Shown: positions 57,463 to 64,000 of the stretch, piece by piece
Layout: each line of letters opens with the position of its first letter
Numbering within the stretch: position 1 is the first letter of the stretch
Assembly (NCBI GenBank): GCA_016801845.1
Contig: CM028909.1
Coordinates: forward strand, 23,890,813 to 23,954,812
Direction of reading: 5' to 3'
DNA from: Polydactylus sextarius
Taxonomy: Eukaryota > Chordata > Actinopteri > Polynemidae
Length of the DNA stretch: 64,000 nt
The notes under the pieces: model-generated
Database searches by the model: none
Seen by the model: only the letters and a program-made list of their open reading frames with translations
Told to the model about the DNA's origin: nothing
Made by a program: the position numbers and the translations under genes

Positions 57463-57500
57463 AGAGAGGGAGGGAGGGAGGGAGAGAGAGAGAGAGAGAC
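57463..57500 (+). repeat. GA/GGGA-rich simple repeat
   Basis: AGAGAGAGGGAGGGAGGGAG followed by a GA run. Confidence 0.9.
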
Positions 57501-58984
57501 AGAGGGAGGTAGGGGGCGATGATGAGAACTGATTGTCTATCATTTCTCCCATTTCTTCAAGTCAAGTGGCACAATCAAATGATTTTCTCTCCTCTTAGCA
57601 TAATTTCAGTTATACATCACACCAGCTGGGCCTTTCAAAGCCTCCTCCCCCACCAATATGCCAATCAATAAAGTACTTAGATTTTTGCAACACTGAAAAG
57701 TTAGTGAAAATAAGTTTGAGTTGTGATTGTATAACATAAGGATACAATGAAGTATAGATCCTTCTCCAAAGATAAAGTTTTATATACATATCCCTCTACA
57801 TTGTCTTGACACTGAGGCTTCAGTCTTAAAATGTCAGCTGCTCCCTAGGATTACTCTCATGTTCATATATTAACATTGTTTAATTTCAATCTGCACAGTT
57901 TAATCTATATGTCAAGCAAAGGGGAAATGAGAAAGACAGTTGAAGGTCCTGATTTGTCAGGAGTTAAAGAATATTTTTAAATGTATTTACAAGAACTTTC
58001 TGTAAAAAAATGAGCTGAGAAAAGTCACTGTGCATGTAACTTGACTTAGGGCATTTTCCAGCTGCTCTTCTGTATAAAGTGTGTTTTTACTAGACTGATG
58101 TCTTTTTAAGGTCAAAATCAACTTTACTGCTAGTTCCAACACATGAGACCTAGACAGGATTGTCTCCCATTGTAAACATACAGAACATAAAGGTTAGAAA
58201 AGATACAAAAAGTGAACAAGTAAGAAATATATAAAGAAATAATTTTTGAAATTATTTTTGAATCCCTCATGACATAGCAGTAAAAAATAGTACTCAGGCA
58301 TCACATTCACACAAACTGTTTCAAAAAAATGCTTCTGAATTTTTGAACTTGCACCTGAATCTAATGTGATGGAGCTGTAATTTGATGCTGCAAATTGTTT
58401 GGCTTGCTGTGAAACACGAACATGCTGCGTTATGAGCAGTAAAAGCAGATTAGAGCGTAAGCACTTCAAATTTGTCATTTTAATTGGTCAAGTCATTCTG
58501 AGGGCAATTCCTGTGTGACAGCAAAGCAGCATTATATTTTCAACTAATGTTCATTATCACTGCTGCAGCTTTGGAAGGTCCTGTGTTTTCACTGACCCTC
58601 CTACTGTGAGTAAACAGGAGAGGAAGTTTTACTGAGGCTTATTTAAGGACCCAAAGGATTACTGGGCAATTCATCTGCCAACGGAGAAAGTCAGACTAAT
58701 AATATCGTTCCTCATTCTTACTCTGCTTTTCCAGCAAGTTAAATGTTAGCAACAGCTTATTAGTAGACACTTATTTACATGTTATCAAAATCAAAAATGA
58801 CCTTTTTTAAAATTGTGTTACCACAGTGCTGCATAAAAAATAGCATATTTTCCATCAAAATGCTTGAGAGAAAGGCAGCAAATGTCTAACAGCTTTCTTC
58901 TCCCATGTCTGGCACAAACCTGATGCAGACTGAGGCTGGATGCTGCTGTAAATGGGTAGAGAGAAAAAGAAAAACAACAGAAAG

Positions 58985-59011
58985 AGTGAGAGAGAGAGAG
59001 AGAGAGAGAGA
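58985..59011 (+). repeat. (GA)n microsatellite
   Basis: Uninterrupted GA run of about 12 units in the intergenic region. Confidence 0.9.
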
Positions 59012-59243
59012 TGGCAAAGGGCAGGACACAGACTGTAGAGATAAATGTATGTATGAACCATGTGGAAGGGAAAAGAGAGGCAGAGGAGGGAGAGCAGGAG
59101 ATCGAGGAGGTGGAGAGTGGCAGTCAGAGATAGAGGAGGGAAAAGCAAATTAATTTTATCTCCATTATGAATATGATGGTTGCAGTGTGGTGCACTGCTG
59201 CCCCATGCCTCCGGGTGATAGCAGACCAGGGGTAGCTGATTGC

Positions 59244-59245
<2 letters not shown>

Positions 59246-59279
<34 letters not shown>
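59246..59279. repeat. (AC)17 microsatellite
   Basis: 34 nt of pure AC. Confidence 0.96.
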
Positions 59280-59282
<3 letters not shown>

Positions 59283-59801
59283 AAAAAGACAAACATACAT
59301 GCTGTTCTCGGTGGGATGGGAAAGCCTCTGAAACAGAATTTATAACAAGATGAGATACAAGAACTCTCAAAAGAAACTGATACTGATGAAAGAATAGGAG
59401 GTGGATTAGCAGCTCCTTAAAGGCATGAAAATTAATTAAATTAATTCATTGACTCAACCCCTATGAATAGTGAGTGGAAACTCAATTTAAAATCACAGAG
59501 GCAATAAATATACAGAGCAACTGTTTCAAGACCATCTCAACAGTTGTAATGGTCTTGAAGAGCCTGAAATACACATTTATGCATTTGGCCATCTTCTACC
59601 CTGTTATCTCACACTCAGGGGAGGGTGGTGGTGTTAGAGTCTAACAACCATTCACACAAACAGCCACAGGGAATTTAGCATGTTCAATTCACCTATTCCC
59701 TATGCATGAATGTCCCAGAGGACATGAACCCACACAGACACAGGAGAACATTCCTGCACCTGACTTGGGAGTCAAACCCAGGACTTTCTTGCTGTGAGGG
59801 G

Positions 59802-59802
<1 letters not shown>

Positions 59803-59838
<36 letters not shown>
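59803..59838. repeat. (TG)18 microsatellite
   Basis: About 36 nt of pure TG, followed by an AT-rich palindrome at 59873-59894. Confidence 0.95.
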
Positions 59839-59842
<4 letters not shown>

Positions 59843-61659
59843 ATTATAGTATTATTATATACTATGCTAGCTGAAACAATTATATAATTGTTTCAATTAT
59901 TGTTTCAATTATTATCATAATGTTTCATATATGAAAAACACAATAAAAATGTCACTGTATAAAAATAGATCACTGCACTCTTGAGAGAATACATGGGAAC
60001 AGATTCTTCTTTCTAAATGCCCAAAAAATGAATTTAGAAGTGTAGTTGTGACATCCTCTACACCTCCTGTAGAGCTCATGGTGTGACTGATTACTTCATT
60101 TATTCTGTTTCCATTCAGGCAATAACAAGCAGCACTGAATAAGGCACAAACCTCCTGTTCCTGCACCACAATGCAACACAATAGAACACAGTCAAGCATC
60201 ATACTGCTGTTTATCCAGCCAGTTCGTTTGGTGTCTGCCTGAGCTGACTTTCCACATACACAAACATGCTTTGCTCATAACTCTTAAACAGCAAGTTCAA
60301 GTTACATTTGATGCTTTGAGATCAAATATGTTATTATCTCACATTTTTAATGAATTATTCACAATACTGAAGAAATCCCTCTGGATTAATCCCTGCACTT
60401 CTCCCTTATCGTTCTCACACACAAGATCAAGTTCCTAAAGCTTTGCTTATCTTGAATGACATTTGCAAACAAACAGATATATACACAGTTACATCCACCC
60501 GTCCATTTTCTATCCTTGTTATACCAAACACAGAGAGAACGTGCACAGAAAGGCCCCAGCTCACGGTCGAAGCCAGAACCTTGTTCTTGCTGTGAGGCAA
60601 CAGTGTTAAACACTGCATCAGCACTGTTGTGATTCAGAGCTACACAGTAGCATGTAATCACATGCAGCTCATGCAAATCACATACTCACGATACACACAT
60701 CGAATAATGGAATTAGCTGTTCAGATAACATATAGATATCAGTGACCTGCACCATCAAATTTGAATTTCAGGTTCAGATATTTTTTGTCAACCTCGCTTT
60801 AAATGTACTTGGTGTTCTCACAGAAGATGACACAAGAATAAAAAAGCAACAAGTTGTATAGTATAAGAGCTCAGTCGAGTTGAAGTATCACTAAATTAAA
60901 TCGAATAGAGGAAGTGTCTGCATGCTGAATATTCAACAACAGCTGCTGAGTCACAAGCCTCTGCTTGCGTATTTTCTTAGCATCTCAGTCTCTTAACACT
61001 TGATGACAAGAGGAGAGAGGAAACATGTTTGTTTTTTTGTGAAATCAGATGTCCTTTCCTCTCAAAGATCAACTGAAGGTCATTTGTTTATGATGGAAGC
61101 TGTAGAGCAGCTGTAAAGCTGTGAAGTTATCAGTTGGCTTTTACAGCTGTGTAGCAGCAGTTTCAGTACTTCACCTGTGTCTACAAGGGAAACATCAAAC
61201 ACAGAGTGAACTGTAGGTCACCAACACTCAGAGGCATTTTCACAAGGGTTTGTAGAAGTGATTTATCAAATGAGATGTTTTAGGGAAAAGGGCAAATATT
61301 GTAAATAAAACTGAATGAAAACATGTTTACTAAAAGCAAATTGTTCTCTCCCTGACTGATGTGATGCAGATAAAATGTTCTTCCTCTGTTAATTAAACCA
61401 GCAAGAGGGACACGATCAGAGAAGTACATGGATTGATAAGATACAGTCAGTTACCTCTGGCTGCATCTCAGACTGACAGAGTGACCAAATATTATCTGTG
61501 CTGACATGGTCATCAAGTGGTGGGTACACTCTTAGTTCAGGTATTGTCCTCTTAAGTACTTTTGGTTGAATGTCTGTTGAAAACAGATCTTGATTCACTG
61601 ACTTGGAGCAGATGACATTAATTTCACTACATGATACTTAAGAAAGAATAGACACATTG

Positions 61660-61910
61660 TGTTTTGGGTTGTCCATCCTTTCAAACAATCACTTGGGCTC
61701 AAAGATGACCAGATACTTGTCAAAGGTCACTGTGACTAACATCTTGATCCTTTCAACTTTCTATGCTTGGTCTATCCTTTCTACAAACATTCACCAGAAC
61801 AAACATTTAGAATTTAGTGGTTAAAGGTCAAAGGTCATGATCACTGTGACTTCACAAAACATATTTTGGCCTCATAAATGTGATTTCTCACAATCACTTT
61901 AACTTAACAA
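61660..61910. repeat. Dispersed repeat with AGGTCA motifs
   Basis: Contains CAAAGGTCACTGTGAC and AAAGGTCAAAGGTCATGATC followed by CACTGTGACTTCACAAAAC. The GGTCAAAGGTCACTGTGAC pattern recurs in a repeat common in fish genomes (from memory, no search). Confidence 0.55.
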
Positions 61911-64000
61911 GGTGTTAAATTCATTGTTGATGTTAATGTACATTTTTGTTGTTATTATTTCTGTTGTCAGTACTAGTCATTATATTTTCTTTCTCTTTAA
62001 TTGTGCTACTTAAATATTATTCAAAAAACAAAAAAGACCTGCTCCTCCCAATACCTGGAGAATCCTTAACAACATATCAACCTCACAATTAACTGGTTAC
62101 CGCTGTGGAGATGTGGTTTGTTGAACAAATGGGAAATTGAACCCAGCAACTGTTGTTTTCCACATTTACTGTCTGTGTAACACAAGTTAATAGAAGTGTT
62201 GGATTGGGTAATGGGAACAGATGAGAGGTCAGCACTCACAGTGAGCTAACATCTGGTAGGTTGATGGTATGAAATGAGCTTACGTTGCAGCAAGAAAAAC
62301 ACAATGTTTGGATATTTCTAATCCACCTCCGAGGCATAACCACAACGGGGATGAGAACTTGCACCAGACAGACTTTAAGCGCTTTGCTCCAGGACACTTC
62401 AGCGGCAGATGTAAAGAAGCTTGCCTATCAGCCTTCCTCAGCCTCAGCGAGAAATCTGAACATGCAGAATGTAAGCATGTTAAGATATTCAGCATTTGGT
62501 CCCAAGCTTTAGTACTTATCAGCTTTACTACTATCAGGACACCACGGCACCAGCATGTGTAAATGTATTTGTCTGAGCAGGGGTGAATACATGTGCAGGA
62601 TGTCACCTCCCTTTTTCCTGAAGTGGCCTAAATGCAGTAGGTAATGTAAAGCAACTCCATACCCACCTAAAGCAAATCAAAGTGCCAACAGGCAGCTTGG
62701 GTTGTAAAATACATGTCAAAAATGGATTCTTGAGGGTGAACAACAAGCAAGATGAGATGTTTACTGTCAGGTTTGAAGGACGTAAAGGACACAATCTGCA
62801 TTTGGGCAAGAGGAAGAGAAATCCAATTTCACTGTGTATACTGCAGTCACATTTGAATGTCAGGCGTAAATGTACTCCAGCTGAATCATATCCAGAAGCA
62901 AACTGGATGTGAGGTGAATGTTAAAGTGGCTGTGAGTAAAACCATTACTGTCTTGTAGCAGAGAACAGCTGGATATGCAGGGTTTTGATAAAGGCCTCTG
63001 CTGTAATTAGTAAAAACAATTCTGTGGCTTTTGTTTCAGTCTGACTATTGTTTTGCATTTGTTACACAATAACACTGCAGCTGATTGTTTCTTGCACTTT
63101 CTGACAATAAAGATGATTTAAGGTCAAAGATTACTCAGTGCTGTTTAACTCCAGGTGTAAGGAGAGTGGGCGTCAGTCTGTATGTCATTCTGTCAGGTGT
63201 GTCTCTGTGTCTTTGTAATCCCCACCTAAAGATCTCTGCAGCAGTGAGCCACAGGCAGTTGGCCTCTCTCTGTATGAGTCTGATCCCCACCGCCTGTGAA
63301 GTCAAATGTTGACAGAGAATCATGAACCACATCAGAATACTAAAGAGGCCAGAGAGTGCTTTTATGAGAAAGAGAGCCGGACGAGAAGAGTACAGAGCAG
63401 AGTTTGTGTGCGTTTGTGTGTGTGAGACTATCCTCATATTTGCACACACTGTAAAAATTACAAGCTTGACAAGGGTTTGTATTTTATAGCAGGAATTATC
63501 ACCTCTACTTCAGGGTGTTTCTGTGAAACTATATCGCTGCTCTTCTTGTCAATTCCGCTGGTTTCACTTCATATGTCCTCTTAGATCAAATAAGGTCTCA
63601 ACACACACACAAAAAAAAAAACCTTTGAAGCAGATTCTCCTTTTTGAAGCAAATGTCCTGAAACATTTCACATCATCTGCCGTAGTGACTGAAACAATCT
63701 TAAGATGAGGTCGATAAGCTGCGATAGCAAGCACAGTCTCTTTGCCAACCTTGTCATTTTTTTCAGTGTGTGACTATTATTCTTTTTGTGCTGGGCACTG
63801 TGTGAGTATGTGAAGAAAGAGAATAGAAGAGTAAAGGAGATAGAGATGAAAGGCCAGTGTTAAGTACAGCGTCCGGCCTGCACAGCTCTGTGGTTTCTAA
63901 AGGGTGTCCTGGCCTCTCATGCAAATGAGCTTGCATCTAATCAGCTCACCACAACACCCAAGTCCAAATAATGAATGCTTGGTCTTGATGGGTCAGGTGG

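Larger units (their letters stand above)
57000..64000. other. Distal intergenic region
   Basis: No exon or protein block recognised on either strand. Contents: GA-rich repeats (57463-57500, 58985-59011), (AC)17 at 59246-59279, (TG)18 at 59803-59838, a 22-bp palindrome at 59873-59894, a dispersed repeat with AGGTCA motifs (61660-61910), and an octamer-type site near the right edge. A distal enhancer or an unrecognised UTR cannot be excluded. Confidence 0.75.

Noticed and set aside
53106..64000. A neighbouring gene such as blcap or nnat, adjacent to CTNNBL1 in mammals
   Set aside because: No matching protein block is visible on either strand, so no second gene is annotated.
1..64000. CRISPR array, operon, phage or toxin system, and viral integration
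   Set aside because: Tandem repeats here are microsatellites. Genes are intron-split and eukaryotic. No spaced direct repeats, bacterial signals or retroviral blocks were recognised.

Overview
The window is vertebrate nuclear DNA, most likely from a percomorph teleost. It is AT-rich and non-operonic, with long introns. It carries fish-type repeats: Tc1-like transposons, a tRNA-derived SINE, L2-like LINE tails, hAT-like and MITE elements, and many CA/GT microsatellites. Apart from transposon remnants, one protein-coding gene explains all the coding signal I can recognise.

That gene is ctnnbl1 (catenin beta-like 1), read from the minus strand, with start codon at 52929 and stop codon at 613. 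I rebuilt 16 coding exons by matching conserved protein blocks to splice sites. The exons join in frame to 1743 nt, giving 580 residues plus stop. The human protein is about 563 residues; the excess is mainly in the acidic, low-complexity N-terminal exon 2. The protein is an armadillo-like nuclear factor associated with the Prp19/CDC5L spliceosomal complex. Fourteen introns are GT-AG. Intron 4 (48918-49226) is AT-AC, with an apparently perfect minor-spliceosome (U12) donor and a U12-like branch point.

Layout by coordinate: 1-612, 3' UTR with two AATAAA signals. 613-8171, exons 16-14, with Tc1-like and dispersed repeats between them. 8172-21285, the 13.1 kb intron 13, holding a second Tc1-like family, a fused Tc1 fragment, an L2-like tail, a purine-rich kilobase and a large palindrome. 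21286-22454, exons 13 and 12. 22455-34690, the 12.2 kb intron 11, holding two MITE copies, a LINE reverse-transcriptase relic, and a second LINE tail split by a 1.18 kb hAT-like element. 34691-52929, exons 11-1 with shorter introns, one of which carries a MITE copy and a SINE. 52930-53105, CpG-enriched 5' UTR/promoter. 53106-64000, intergenic sequence with a possible retrocopy, a degenerate Tc1-like element and simple repeats; I recognise no second gene.

I found no CRISPR array, operon, RNA gene or new multi-gene system. The most notable observations are the AT-AC intron inside a gene for a spliceosome-associated protein, and repeats lying directly against several of its splice sites: a (TG)n acceptor and a repeat-abutting donor at exon 14, and a SINE 35 bp from the exon 6 acceptor.
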